Origin: Rhodopseudomonas sp. BAL398
Lineage (GTDB): Bacteria > Pseudomonadota > Alphaproteobacteria > Rhizobiales > Xanthobacteraceae
Reading direction: 5' to 3'
Assembly: GCF_033001325.1 (NCBI RefSeq)
Contig: NZ_CP133111.1
Coordinates: 1,550,001-1,614,000, forward strand
DNA length: 64,000 bases
A program made the translations under genes and the position numbers. Below, one piece after another: positions 42,984 through 52,092 of this stretch; position 1 is the first letter of the stretch; the number at the start of each line of letters is the position of its first letter. The notes under the pieces were generated by a model, which was not told where the DNA came from, made no database searches, and saw nothing but the letters and a program-made list of their open reading frames with translations.

Positions 42984-43955
42984 TCAATTTTTGTCGTCGG
43001 ATGCAGCCGGCGTCAGCTGCACCGGCGCCGACAAATGCGGTTTCGGCCTGGGCGGCTTTTTGGCGGCCGCCGGGCGCGGCGCCTGGGCCGCGCTCGGCGG
43101 CGCTGGCCGGCCGAGCGTAGCCTCGGCGGGCTTCGGTTTCGGCGTCGGTTTCGGCTGAGGCGGCGGCGCCGCAGCCAAGGGCGGCTCCGGCGTCATGATA
43201 TTGACCGGCGGAATCGAATCCGCGGTCGGAAAATCGGCGGTGGTCGGCTTGCCGCTCGGCGCCTCCACGGGCAGGCCGGCAAGGCCGGACAATGCGGGCA
43301 CCGCAGCCTGGTTCCACGACGGCGCATGGCGTTCCACGGCGGCCTCGTAGGCGCGCGCGTCGATATTCGCCGCAATCTGGTTGTGATCGGCCAGCGAGGC
43401 ATAGGCCGCGCAATCATTGGCCTGGCAATGATCGCGGACCGCCAGCACATGGGCGAACAGGCCGTAGCGGTCGCGCTCGATCGAGGCCCGCAGGCTGGCC
43501 AGCTCCGGGGTCATGTTGGCATTGGCAGTGGCGACATCGCCCAGCGCAGTCAGGCGGCTCAACCGCACCGCCGCATAGGACACCGCCGCCGCGACCGCTT
43601 CGGGCGATGCGAACAGCGCCTTCTCGCATGCAGTCAGAACAGTGTCGTCGGCAAGCTCGTCGATGCAAGCCAAGGCCGGCAGGCTGACGACGCTGATCGA
43701 TGGCGGCGAAGCCGCGGCCCGCGTCGCGGGGCCGCCGGGCTCGGGGGCAAAGACGTGCAGCGCCGCCGACATCGCGACCACGAGCGCCAGCAAGGTGATC
43801 ACCGCCAGCGTGGCATTGGCGACCGACCGGTCCGCCCGCAGCATCACGATCAAGACGACGATACCGAAAAAGACCGCGGCCGCCAGCGTCAACCAGACCG
43901 GCAGGCTGGGCGAATGCCACAGCTGCTCGATCGAATTCGTCCAAGTCCCATTCAT
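42984..43955 (-). CDS. Conserved membrane protein with Pro/Ala-rich tail, unknown function
   Basis: A 323-residue protein I cannot assign. Two N-terminal hydrophobic helices (LPVWLTLAAAVFFGIVVLIVML and ATLAVITLLALVVAMSAAL) lead to a helical domain with four cysteines (CIDE, TACEK, DHCQANDCAAY), in which the last two are close enough for a disulfide. The tail of about 100 residues is a Pro/Ala/Lys low-complexity stretch (PKPTPKPKPAEA, KKPPRPKPHL). The architecture suggests a periplasmic domain with a wall-spanning or binding tail. Codon use is normal for the window. Confidence 0.75.
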   Translation of the reverse strand: MNGTWTNSIEQLWHSPSLPVWLTLAAAVFFGIVVLIVMLRADRSVANATLAVITLLALVVAMSAALHVFAPEPGGPATRAAASPPSISVVSLPALACIDELADDTVLTACEKALFASPEAVAAAVSYAAVRLSRLTALGDVATANANMTPELASLRASIERDRYGLFAHVLAVRDHCQANDCAAYASLADHNQIAANIDARAYEAAVERHAPSWNQAAVPALSGLAGLPVEAPSGKPTTADFPTADSIPPVNIMTPEPPLAAAPPPQPKPTPKPKPAEATLGRPAPPSAAQAPRPAAAKKPPRPKPHLSAPVQLTPAASDDKN

Positions 43956-43970
43956 GCGCGATGTCCCCTA

Positions 43971-44070
43971 GAGCATGATCCCGAAAAGTGGATCCCGGTT
44001 TTCGGTAAAGATCATGCTCAAACAAGCAGCGAGAGCGGGATGACGATTCGAAGATAAGTCATCCTGCTCT
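43971..44070. repeat. Double-hairpin intergenic repeat
   Basis: Two adjacent stem-loops. The first pairs GAGCATGATC/GATCATGCTC (43971-43980, 44010-44019), with CCGAAAA/TTTTCGG nested inside (43981-43987, 43999-44005). The second pairs AGAGCGGGATGAC with GTCATCCTGCTCT (44032-44044, 44058-44070; one mismatch). This is a repeat known to be scattered between genes in rhizobia and relatives. It fills the region upstream of the membrane protein gene; the rest of 43956-44290 holds no gene. Confidence 0.8.
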
Positions 44071-44290
44071 AGCGCGTCGCCGGCACAACAAACACCGACT
44101 TTGCGACCAAAATGCGCGCGATTCGCCGCGCTCCGCCTTTATGCGCAACAGGTCATCGGATGAGCAACGACATATCAAGCACCGACGAAGACGCCGCCCG
44201 CCGGCCGAGCCGGCGCAGCGCGATCCCCACAACGGAATTATTCCATCGCTGATGACCCCGGCCCGCCGAGCGTCAGCCGAACCGCGGCAG

Positions 44291-44391
44291 CCTAGCGCCA
44301 TTCCGGTTCTGATCGATCCGAACCGAAGCTCCAGATTCGGGTTTTGACGCGTTGCTTTGCGCGAACCGGTGCCCGCTTCGCTCGACGACGT
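44291..44391. repeat. Dispersed repeat, diverged copy of the element at 52486-52588
   Basis: Shares with 52486-52588 the blocks CCGGTTCTGAT, GAACCG-AGCTC-AGATTC, TTTTGACGCGTT, GCGAACCGGT and CTTCGCTCGA in the same order and spacing. Here the central palindrome is decayed. It directly abuts the 3' end of the small gene at 44392-44583. Confidence 0.75.
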
Positions 44392-44583
44392 CTAGCAAAC
44401 GTCGAGCTGGCTTTCCTTGGCGACGCGCTCGAACGCCTCGGTGGAATTCTTGATCCGATATTGGCAGTCATCACCATCGACCGGCAACAGCTGAATCACC
44501 TCATAGGCGCCGCTCGCTGCCGGACGGGCGACATTGCTGGCTGTATAGGAGACGCACGCTCCAACGACAAACTTATGCTTCAA
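44392..44583 (-). CDS. Small conserved protein with TTG start
   Basis: A 63-residue protein (MKHKFVVGACVSYT, SGAYEVIQLLPVDGDDCQYRIKN, ERVAKESQLDVC), a compact beta-rich pattern seen in short rhizobial proteins of unknown role, with a shape like small SH3-type or KOW-like barrels (that likeness is only an impression). The initiation codon is TTG, but it is preceded by a very strong ribosome site GGAGGA with seven-base spacing, which decides the start. A dispersed repeat abuts the 3' end. Confidence 0.75.
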   Translation of the reverse strand: MKHKFVVGACVSYTASNVARPAASGAYEVIQLLPVDGDDCQYRIKNSTEAFERVAKESQLDVC

Positions 44584-44790
44584 CGATCATTCCTCCGCGC
44601 CATGGAAATGCCGACCTGCTCGCGGTCCCACTGCAATGCCGGCTGAGAGATGTTGCGTTGTATACCACGGGGCGCGGCATTTTGACCAGTCCCGATCGGA
44701 CATGGCAAACACGCTAATACTGCATATTTTCAGACAGATAGGCGTCATTTGGTGGCTTCTGAGTACCGCGCCGCCGGTCTCTTGCGCCCC

Positions 44791-45447
44791 TCAATCGGCT
44801 TCGAATTTCTCGATCACCAGGGTTTCGGCCAGCGCCGCGCCGGTCCATTCCTGAAACGCCGGCAGCGCCGTCATCACCTCCATATAGCTGGCCGCCTCGA
44901 AGCCGACGTCAATGGCGTAGGTGGTGAAGCGGTGCACCACCGGTGCGTACATCGCGTCGGCGCCGCTGAAGCCGCCGAACAGATACGGCCCGGTCCGTCC
45001 ATAGCGCTGACGGCATTCGGTCCAGATCTGCTCGATCCGCGCGATATCGGCGAGCGCCGCCGGCGACAGCTTCTTGGCACCGACCGGCCGATGCAGATTC
45101 ATGCCGCATTCATTGCGCAGCGCGGCGAAGCCCGAATGCATCTCGGCCGAAATCGAACGCGCATGGGCACGGGCCGCATAGTCATCCGGCCACAGCCGCG
45201 CCTTGGGAAAGCGTTCGGCGAGGTATTCGATGATCGCCAGCGAATCCCACACCGTCACATCGCCATCGATCAGCACCGGCACCTTGCCGGCCTGGCTGAA
45301 ACCGAGAATCCGCTGCTTGTCGGCATCGCCGGTATAAAGCGGAATCACGAGTTCTTCGAACGCGATATTGCTGGCCCTGAGCGCCAACCAAGGCCGCATC
45401 GACCACGACGAATAGTTCTTGTTACCAATCACCAGCGTAAGCGCCAT
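44791..45447 (-). CDS. Glutathione S-transferase
   Basis: A 218-residue GST. The thioredoxin-like N-terminal half shows LVIGNKNYSSWSMRPWLAL (glutathione-site Ser/Tyr region), the cis-Pro motif GKVPVLIDGD and DSLAIIEYLAERFP. The helical C-terminal domain follows (GPYLFGGFSGADAMYAPVVHRF in outline, with the N-capping Asp). It resembles the zeta/YfcF-like group of proteobacteria; substrate unknown. The ATG at 45447 has GGGAGG upstream; the longer frame to 45717 is not supported. Divergent from the DUF3253 gene. Confidence 0.92.
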   Translation of the reverse strand: MALTLVIGNKNYSSWSMRPWLALRASNIAFEELVIPLYTGDADKQRILGFSQAGKVPVLIDGDVTVWDSLAIIEYLAERFPKARLWPDDYAARAHARSISAEMHSGFAALRNECGMNLHRPVGAKKLSPAALADIARIEQIWTECRQRYGRTGPYLFGGFSGADAMYAPVVHRFTTYAIDVGFEAASYMEVMTALPAFQEWTGAALAETLVIEKFEAD

Positions 45448-45579
45448 GCTGAATGCCTCCCATGCGGCCTCAGTTTGGCATGGCGCCTTCGCGGCGATCA
45501 ACCTGTTCGGCAGCTCCCGTTCCGACCGCCTGCCTGTGCCTGCTTGCAGCGGGTGCTGCGATGCGGCACATCCACACTT

Positions 45580-45855
45580 ATGACCGTTGAAGATTCGTCG
45601 CTTCCCTCGCCGCCTCCCCTTGAAGACGCCATTCTGGCCGTGCTGGCTCGCCCCGGCACCGCGACGCTGAGCGCGCCCGAAGTCGCGCACGCGATCGCCC
45701 CCGACGGCGACTGGCACGGATTGCTGATGCCGATCCGCCGCGCCGCGGTCGCGCTGGCGCTGGCCGGCCGCCTGGTGATCTACCGCAAGGGCAAGCCGGC
45801 CGACCCCAATGATTTCCGCGGCGTCTACCGGCTCGGCCTGCCGCGCCAGGATTGA
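45580..45855 (+). CDS. DUF3253 family protein
   Basis: A 91-residue protein of the DUF3253 family, a winged-helix-like fold of unknown role. Pattern: LEDAILAVLARPG, TLSAPEVAHAIAPDGDWHGLLMPIRRAAVALA (in outline), GRLVIYRKGKPADP and RGVYRLGLP. A DNA- or protein-binding role is possible. It lies divergently next to the GST gene and converges with the YdcF-like gene. Confidence 0.88.
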   Translation: MTVEDSSLPSPPPLEDAILAVLARPGTATLSAPEVAHAIAPDGDWHGLLMPIRRAAVALALAGRLVIYRKGKPADPNDFRGVYRLGLPRQD

Positions 45856-45871
45856 GCTAAGGCCGCGACCG

Positions 45872-46666
45872 TTACGGGCCGGGCAGCAGCGCGCTGGTCC
45901 TGCCGCTCAGCCAATAGGCGATCAGGCCGGCCCATTCGTGGATGGCGACATCGGTCCGCGCCAGCCCGGAACTCAACCTGTCGAACGGCTGCGTCGCATC
46001 GATCCAGCCGCGGCTGCGCCAATCCACCGGGTAGGCCTCGACCGCAAAGCCGACGGCACGGAATGCGCCGACCGCACGCGGCATATGAAATGCCGACGTG
46101 ATCAGCAGCCAGCGCTCGCCCGGTTTCGGCGACACCAATTGGCGGGTGAACCCGGCATTTTCGGCGGTGGTCCGCGACCTGGTCTCAAGCACGATACGAT
46201 CCGGCGCCACCCCGAAACGCTGCAACTCCTGGCCGGCGATCGGGGCTTCGGCCAGCGACGGCTCGATCAGATTACCACTGCCGCCGCTGAACACGATCCG
46301 CGCCTGCGGAAAGCGCCGCGCCAATTCCAGCATCGCGACGATGCGTTCGGCGGAGGAATCCAGCTCCAGCGAATGGCGCGCGGCGGTGGCGTCGGAGTCG
46401 ATCGAACCGCCGAGCACGATGATCCCGTCGGGGGCGCGGCCATCGGATTGCCAGGCCGGGAAGCGCTCCGACAAGGTCAGCATCAGGACCCGGCCCAGCG
46501 GCGAATAGCCGAACAGCAGCAGCAATACGATTCCCGTGACCACGGTGCGAATGCCCGCGCGGCGCCACCGGCTCAGCAGCAGCACCGCGCCTGCGGCGCA
46601 GATCACCGCGATCGCGTTGGACGGATGGAGGAAAAAGCCAAGGATCTTTGAGATGATGAAGAACAT
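45872..46666 (-). CDS. YdcF/ElyC family membrane protein (DUF218)
   Basis: A 264-residue protein with two N-terminal transmembrane helices (AIAVICAAGAVLLLS and VVTGIVLLLLFGY) and a DUF218 domain (DGIIVLGGSID, RIVFSGGSG, ETRSRTTAENA, LLITSAFHMPRAVGAF). The length and topology are like ElyC, which in E. coli affects undecaprenyl-phosphate use and peptidoglycan synthesis in the cold. The catalytic role is not known. It lies 73 bp downstream of the aldo/keto reductase on the same strand. Confidence 0.9.
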   Translation of the reverse strand: MFFIISKILGFFLHPSNAIAVICAAGAVLLLSRWRRAGIRTVVTGIVLLLLFGYSPLGRVLMLTLSERFPAWQSDGRAPDGIIVLGGSIDSDATAARHSLELDSSAERIVAMLELARRFPQARIVFSGGSGNLIEPSLAEAPIAGQELQRFGVAPDRIVLETRSRTTAENAGFTRQLVSPKPGERWLLITSAFHMPRAVGAFRAVGFAVEAYPVDWRSRGWIDATQPFDRLSSGLARTDVAIHEWAGLIAYWLSGRTSALLPGP

Positions 46667-46739
46667 CGATCAACCTGCAGGTTGGCGCGCATCATCCCCG
46701 CAGGACGCGAGCTTTGCAGGCCGGGTCATTCTGCCGGGC

Positions 46740-47558
46740 TCAATCCCATTCCGGCGCGTGCATCACATTGGTCAGCCGGCGATTGGCGCTGCCCATCGCG
46801 AAAATCTCGGCCATCTCGCTGTCGCTCAATTCGAAGTCGAACACGTCGATGTTCTGCGACAGCCGCTCGATTTTCGACGTCCGCGGGATCGCCACGACAT
46901 TCTGCTGGACCAGCCAGCGCAGCGAGACCTGGGCGGCTGACTTGCCGTGTGTCGCGCCGATCCGCGCCAGGATCTCGGCGCTCTTGGCCTGCCCCTTGGC
47001 GATCGGGCTGTAGGCCACCACCGCGATGCCATGCTCGGCGCAGGCTGCCAGCACCTTGGTCTGGTCGAGGAACGGATGATATTCGATCTGGTTGCAGACC
47101 AGCGGCGCCGGACAGGCCGCGACCGCCTGCGCCAGCAGCGCCACGGTGAAGTTCGACACTCCGATATGCCGGGTCATCCCGAGCTCTTTGGCATGCGCCA
47201 GCGCGCCCAGCGTCTCCTCCAGCGGCACCTGCGGGTTCGGCCAGTGCAGCAACAACAGGTCGATCTCGGACAGCCGGAGTTTCACCAGGCTCTCCTTGGT
47301 GGAGCGGATCAGGTCGTTGGGACCGAAATGGGTGGTCCACACCTTGGTGGTGACGAACAGATCGCTGCGCCGGACATGGGAGGCGCGCACGCCCTCGCCG
47401 ACCTCACGCTCATTGTCGTAGATCTGCGCGGTGTCGATATGGCGATAGCCGAGCCGGAGTGCCTGCTCGACGACGCGCGCGCATTCGTTGCCGCTGAGCT
47501 CCCAGGTCCCGAGCCCGATGGCAGGGATTTTCGCGCCTTGCGCTTCAACGAACTGCAT
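46740..47558 (-). CDS. Aldo/keto reductase
   Basis: A 272-residue TIM-barrel oxidoreductase of the AKR5/DkgB-like group (NADPH-dependent reduction of 2,5-diketo-gluconate, methylglyoxal and similar carbonyls). The tetrad is visible: Asp and Tyr in HIDTAQIYDNE, Lys in VTTKVW, His in LLLHWP. The NADP-binding loop is IPRTSKIERLSQN. The protein ends near residue 272 without a C-terminal extension. Physiological substrate uncertain. Confidence 0.92.
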   Translation of the reverse strand: MQFVEAQGAKIPAIGLGTWELSGNECARVVEQALRLGYRHIDTAQIYDNEREVGEGVRASHVRRSDLFVTTKVWTTHFGPNDLIRSTKESLVKLRLSEIDLLLLHWPNPQVPLEETLGALAHAKELGMTRHIGVSNFTVALLAQAVAACPAPLVCNQIEYHPFLDQTKVLAACAEHGIAVVAYSPIAKGQAKSAEILARIGATHGKSAAQVSLRWLVQQNVVAIPRTSKIERLSQNIDVFDFELSDSEMAEIFAMGSANRRLTNVMHAPEWD

Positions 47559-47725
47559 CTTGTTGGTCTTTCGATCAGCATGCGGAGCAATGCCCCAGCA
47601 AGTCTATCGCTTGGCCGGCCGTACGGCCAGCGGATGACGGGCCGATCTGGAAGAACGGTTTCCGAATCCTGTCCAAACGCCCGATTTCGACGGCATCGGC
47701 TGTCGCCGCGGCGCCGGCAGGCCGG

Positions 47726-49147
47726 CTATTTCAGCCCGAACCACAAGGTCGCGATGCCGAGGAACGAGAAAAAGCCGACCACGTCGGTGATTGTGGTGAC
47801 GAAGGTTCCCGAGGCCACCGCGGGATCGGCCCGCACCCGCTCCAGCACCATCGGAATCAGGATGCCGCCCAGCGCCCCGGCGACCAGATTGCACATCATC
47901 GCCAAGCCGATCACCACGCCGAGCCCCGGAATCTTGAACCAGGCGACCGCGGCGACACCGGTCAGCAGCGCAAAGGCGATGCCGTTGACGAGGCCGACCA
48001 GGCCCTCACGCATCACCACCCGGAACGCATTGCCGGAATGCAGCTGGCGGGTCGCCAGCGCCCGCACCGCCACCGTCATGGTCTGGGTGGCGGCGTTGCC
48101 GCCCTGGCTGGCCACGATCGGCGCCAACACCGCCAGCGCCACCATTTGTTGCAACTCGCCGGAGAACAGACCCAGCACCGAGGACGCCAGAAAGGCGGTG
48201 GCGAGATTCACCAGCAGCCAGTTGAAGCGCGCCCGGGCAATGGTCCAGACGTCGTCCGACAGCTCTTCGTCGCTGGTCACGCCGCCCAGCGCCTTGAGGT
48301 CCTCGTCGGCCTCCTCCTCGATGACGTCGACCACGTCATCGATGGTGATGACGCCGACCAGCCGGTTGCCGGTATCGAGCACCGGCGCGGCGACCAGATT
48401 GTACTTGCCGAACAGCCGCGCCACCTCTTCCTGATCGTCGAGCACCGAGACCTTGCGGCGATCCTCGTCGATCAGATCGGCCATCAGCACCGGGCGGCGC
48501 GCCCGCAGCAGCACGTCGAGCGGCACCGCGCCCTGCCATTGCCGGGCGGCATTGACCACATAGATTTCGTAGAACCGGTCCGGCAGCTCCGGCGTGTCGC
48601 GCATGAAGTCGATGGTCTGCCCCACCGTCCAGTCCAGGCCCACCGAGATGATCTCGGTCTGCATCCGCCGGCCCGCGGAGTTCTCCGGATATTCCAGCCG
48701 ACGCGCCAGCGCGGCGCGATCCGACGGCGGCAATTTGTCGAGAATCTTCGCCTGCTCGTCGTCGTCGAGGCCTTCGAGCAATTCGACGGCGTCGTCGGAA
48801 TCCAGTTCTCGGACGCCGTCGGCGACGGTCTCGGGCTCGAGTTCCTCAAGCATCTCGTCGCGGACGGCGATGTCGACTTCGTTCAACGCCGCAAAGTCGA
48901 AATAGGCGCCGCTCAGTTCCACCAGACGAACGCGCTCGTCCGGTTCCAACGCCTCGATCAGGTCGCCGAGGTCGGCTTCGTGCAGTTCACTAACGATGTC
49001 GCGCAGGAAAGTGGCGTCAGGCGACGCGATCGCGCGCTCGATCGCCGCAATGAATTCGGGCCTGATATCGCCATCATCATCGCGCATCGGCATGTGATCG
49101 AGCGCGGTATCACCGGCACGCAGGGCCGTATCGACGTCATCGGCCAT
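47726..49147 (-). CDS. mgtE: MgtE magnesium transporter
   Basis: A 473-residue Mg2+ channel/transporter. It has the cytoplasmic N-domain (superhelical; LSGAYFDFAALNEVD, ELDSDDAVELLEGLDDDEQ), two CBS domains that sense Mg2+ (about residues 145-265), a plug helix, and five transmembrane helices at the C-terminus (SSVLGLFSGELQQMVALAVLAPIVASQGGNAATQT in parts; this loop is the selectivity region). No Mg2+ riboswitch is evident upstream. It is divergent from the deacetylase gene. Confidence 0.96.
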   Translation of the reverse strand: MADDVDTALRAGDTALDHMPMRDDDGDIRPEFIAAIERAIASPDATFLRDIVSELHEADLGDLIEALEPDERVRLVELSGAYFDFAALNEVDIAVRDEMLEELEPETVADGVRELDSDDAVELLEGLDDDEQAKILDKLPPSDRAALARRLEYPENSAGRRMQTEIISVGLDWTVGQTIDFMRDTPELPDRFYEIYVVNAARQWQGAVPLDVLLRARRPVLMADLIDEDRRKVSVLDDQEEVARLFGKYNLVAAPVLDTGNRLVGVITIDDVVDVIEEEADEDLKALGGVTSDEELSDDVWTIARARFNWLLVNLATAFLASSVLGLFSGELQQMVALAVLAPIVASQGGNAATQTMTVAVRALATRQLHSGNAFRVVMREGLVGLVNGIAFALLTGVAAVAWFKIPGLGVVIGLAMMCNLVAGALGGILIPMVLERVRADPAVASGTFVTTITDVVGFFSFLGIATLWFGLK

Positions 49148-49307
49148 GCCGCACCTCGCTGGTTGGATGGGTTGCGGGCCTTACGCAAAATGGAAAGAAG
49201 TCGCCATCCGATCGCGGATCGAACGCATCAGGCAATACCCAATCGGCGACACAATGTGCAATGATATTTGTATGGCCTTCATTCGCAGGCCGTCACATGA
49301 GTACGTC

Positions 49308-50087
49308 ATGATTGTGTCAAGGGTGGTTATTATCGGCCTGATGGCCTTCGCGACCACGGCCCAGGCTGCGGATTGCCCCCGGCCGGGCACGCTCGGCACC
49401 TCCCGTACACTCGCTGTCGATGCCGCAACATATCCCCGCGTGGGATTGAAGAGCTTTCCCCAGACGCTGCCGCTCAAGGACCACGAGGTGGTGCTGACCT
49501 TCGATGACGGGCCGACGCCGGGCAGGACGCCGCAGGTGCTGACCGCACTGGCCAATGAGTGTGTGCGCGCCACGTTCTTTCTGGTCGGCAGGCCGGCCTC
49601 CGAACACCCCGCTTTGGTCCGGCGGATCGCCGCCGAAGGTCATACGATCGGACACCACACCTGGACCCACCGCAACCTCGCCCACATCAAGCCCAGCGAG
49701 GCGATCGACGAGATCGACCGCGGCATCGCCGCCGACGAGATGGCACTGCATGGGCGGACATCGACCCGGCCGACCACGCCGTTCTTTCGCTTTCCCTATT
49801 TCGAATCGACGCCCGCCTTGCTCGACCTGTTGCAATCGCGGGGCATCGTGGTGTTCGGCGCCGACCTGTGGGCCAGTGACTGGGAGCCGATGACGCCGGA
49901 GCAGGAACTTAAGCTGGTGACCGACCGGCTCAACAAGGTCGGCAAGGGAATTATCCTGTTTCACGATCCAAGGGCGCAGACCGTGGCGATGATGCCGGCC
50001 TTCCTGCGCTATCTGCGCGAAAACCACTACCACGTGGTCCAGGTCGTGCCGTCGACGCTGGCGGCCAGTTCCGACGTCTCCCCCTAG
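49308..50087 (+). CDS. Polysaccharide deacetylase (NodB homology), tandem copy 1
   Basis: A secreted CE4 esterase of about 259 residues that removes acetyl groups from a glycan. Signal peptide MIVSRVVIIGLMAFATTAQA, then the catalytic domain: TFDDGP (metal-binding and base Asp), HTWTH, RFPYF, the DLWASDW segment and ILFHD. All five motifs are intact. The upstream in-frame ATG at 49272 gives a poorer signal sequence. The mature N-terminus (GTSRTL, PLKDHEVVLTFDDGP) is nearly repeated in the next gene, so the two arose by duplication. Confidence 0.9.
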   Translation: MIVSRVVIIGLMAFATTAQAADCPRPGTLGTSRTLAVDAATYPRVGLKSFPQTLPLKDHEVVLTFDDGPTPGRTPQVLTALANECVRATFFLVGRPASEHPALVRRIAAEGHTIGHHTWTHRNLAHIKPSEAIDEIDRGIAADEMALHGRTSTRPTTPFFRFPYFESTPALLDLLQSRGIVVFGADLWASDWEPMTPEQELKLVTDRLNKVGKGIILFHDPRAQTVAMMPAFLRYLRENHYHVVQVVPSTLAASSDVSP

Positions 50088-50199
50088 CGAGCAGCCAGAA
50101 ATTGCCAACGCTGCCTTGCCGAAATCAGGCACCGGGGCGGGCATTGGTTAATGGGACGTTCATGGTCGGGATCTAGATTTTGACGATAGGTAGAATTTG

Positions 50200-51516
50200 A
50201 TGGGCGATGGCGTGATGTTGGGTGATCGAACTATCCGAATGAGGACGCGTTTTCTGACGATCGCTCTCGGTTTCGTCGTTGCCGGCGTTTCTGCGGTCTT
50301 GCCGCAGCCGGTTCTGGCCGGCGATTGCCCTGGCCATCCCGATGCGATCGGCACGTCGCGCACCTTGGTCGTGGACCCGCGCGAACATCCGCGGATCGGC
50401 ACCATGCAATATGGCGAAACGCTGCCGCTCAAAGACCATGAGGTGGTGCTGACCTTCGACGACGGCCCGCTGCCGCACAACAGCAACAAGGTGCTCGACA
50501 TCCTTGCCGCCCAATGCGTCAAGGCCACCTTCTTCGTCATCGGCCGGATGGCCAATGTCTATCCGGACGGCGTCCGCAAGCTGCGCGCGGCTGGGCACAC
50601 CATCGGCACCCATAGCCAGAATCATCCGCTCAGCTTCAACCGAATGACGGTCGAGCAAGCCAAGAAGGAAGTCGACGACGGCATCGCCTCGGTCACGGCG
50701 GCGCTTGGCGACCCCGCCGCGGTGGCGCCGTTCTTCCGGATACCCGGTTTGCTGCGCGCCCACGCCGTCGAGGACTATCTCGCCTCGCAGGGAATCCAGA
50801 CCTGGAGTGCCGATTTTCCAGCCGACGACTGGCGGCATATTTCGTCGGAACAGGTCTACCAGCTGGCGATCAGCCGCATCGAGGCCAAGGGAAAAGGAGT
50901 CCTGCTGCTGCACGACATCCAGGCCAGGACCGTCGGCGCGTTGCCGAAGATCCTGCATGAGCTGAAAGCGCGGGGCTACAAGATCGTCCATGTGGTGCCG
51001 GCGACACCCCAGCTGCCGAAAACGCCGACCGATCCGCAGCAATGGCAGCTTCACCCGGTTTCGCCGAACGTCGCGATGGCGCGCTGGCCGAAAATTCCGG
51101 CATTCGTGTTCGCCAGTGCCGAGACCATGCCGGGTCCCGCCTTCACTCAGTCCGATCTACATGAGGGTCGGCTCTTGCTGCTGCCGATCGTCGGTCATTC
51201 GCGGCGAATGACAGGCAGCGAAGTGCCGATGCCGGAATCGGCGCCATGGCCGCGGCAGTCGCGGGTCGAAACCTCGGACGATCTCGTCATGCTTCCGGTG
51301 CCGGCGGCCAGCGTGTTCAGTCTGCCCGAGCGCCACCCACCTGCCGTCACGGCGATGATGCGGCTGAAGCGTCATGCCGCCCGGCGTGCCCGCCCGCGCG
51401 TCGAAGCCAGCTCCAAGCCGCTGTCGATCGAGGTCGGCGCGTCCGCTCGATCGATCGCGGGCAGCGCGCCGATCGCCACTTCCCGGTTGCAGCCCGGCCC
51501 GGCCATCGGGCGCTGA
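50200..51516 (+). CDS. Polysaccharide deacetylase (NodB homology), tandem copy 2 with C-terminal extension
   Basis: A 438-residue paralogue of the preceding protein. Signal peptide around residues 14-40 (RFLTIALGFVVAGVSAVL ... LAG). The CE4 motifs are TFDDGP, HSQNH, RIPG, DFPADDW and LLLHD. The catalytic domain ends near residue 270. The remaining ~170 residues are a basic, Pro/Ser-rich extension without a family I recognise, absent from copy 1. The ATG at 50215 or 50239 could also be the start; 50200 has a weak AGGT upstream. The two copies probably act on the same envelope glycan with different localisation. Confidence 0.88.
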   Translation: MGDGVMLGDRTIRMRTRFLTIALGFVVAGVSAVLPQPVLAGDCPGHPDAIGTSRTLVVDPREHPRIGTMQYGETLPLKDHEVVLTFDDGPLPHNSNKVLDILAAQCVKATFFVIGRMANVYPDGVRKLRAAGHTIGTHSQNHPLSFNRMTVEQAKKEVDDGIASVTAALGDPAAVAPFFRIPGLLRAHAVEDYLASQGIQTWSADFPADDWRHISSEQVYQLAISRIEAKGKGVLLLHDIQARTVGALPKILHELKARGYKIVHVVPATPQLPKTPTDPQQWQLHPVSPNVAMARWPKIPAFVFASAETMPGPAFTQSDLHEGRLLLLPIVGHSRRMTGSEVPMPESAPWPRQSRVETSDDLVMLPVPAASVFSLPERHPPAVTAMMRLKRHAARRARPRVEASSKPLSIEVGASARSIAGSAPIATSRLQPGPAIGR

Positions 51517-51532
51517 TTCGCGCCCGCGCCGC

Positions 51533-51907
51533 TTAATCGCTCACGATCTTGGCGACGCAGATCACCACGATCAGCGTCAGAAACATCAGATCCATATAGG
51601 CGCACATCTCGGCGCCGCGCCGCAGACCGGCGACGTCGTTGATGATGAGCCTGCGGGCGGCGATCTCGCTCGGCCCCGATTCCAGCAAGCTGGCGACCCG
51701 GCGGGTTTCGTGCTCCAGCCGCTCGATCCGATGGTAGAAATAGAATGACCGGAACGCGGTGACGGCGTGAAGCGCGCAATACACCAGAATCAACACCGCG
51801 AGGATGAAGCGCTGCTGATATTTCTCCATCAGGTTCAAGCTGTAATAGGCCAGCGCCAGGAACGCGAAGTTGGAGATGAAGCGATTGAGGTAGCTTAGAA
51901 ATTTCAT
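51533..51907 (-). CDS. Small membrane protein of unknown function
   Basis: A 124-residue protein with three hydrophobic segments (NFAFLALAYYSLNLM, FILAVLILVYCALHAV and YMDLMFLTLIVVICVAKIV) and a cytoplasmic helical loop (RIERLEHETRRVASLLESG). The loop's heptad-like pattern hints at a coiled coil. No family recognised. It converges with deacetylase copy 2 (16 bp apart). Confidence 0.75.
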   Translation of the reverse strand: MKFLSYLNRFISNFAFLALAYYSLNLMEKYQQRFILAVLILVYCALHAVTAFRSFYFYHRIERLEHETRRVASLLESGPSEIAARRLIINDVAGLRRGAEMCAYMDLMFLTLIVVICVAKIVSD

Positions 51908-52092
51908 GGAGCCGATTCCGATCGTGCAGGTCGAGGGCTCTGCGATAACGCCTGAAGGTTACAGAGAGATGCAATGCCGCCCCGGCGGCTGGGAATTCGC
52001 TCGCAGTCCCCGCTGACTTGCCGGATACGCCGTGCGGTCGGTCCAAAACCCACTCTGGTACGCTCGGAGGGTGGTCGCATTCGTTGAGATTT

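Noticed and set aside
49148-49307. Magnesium riboswitch upstream of mgtE
   Set aside because: The divergent region is short and I see no M-box-like conserved core or long structured leader.
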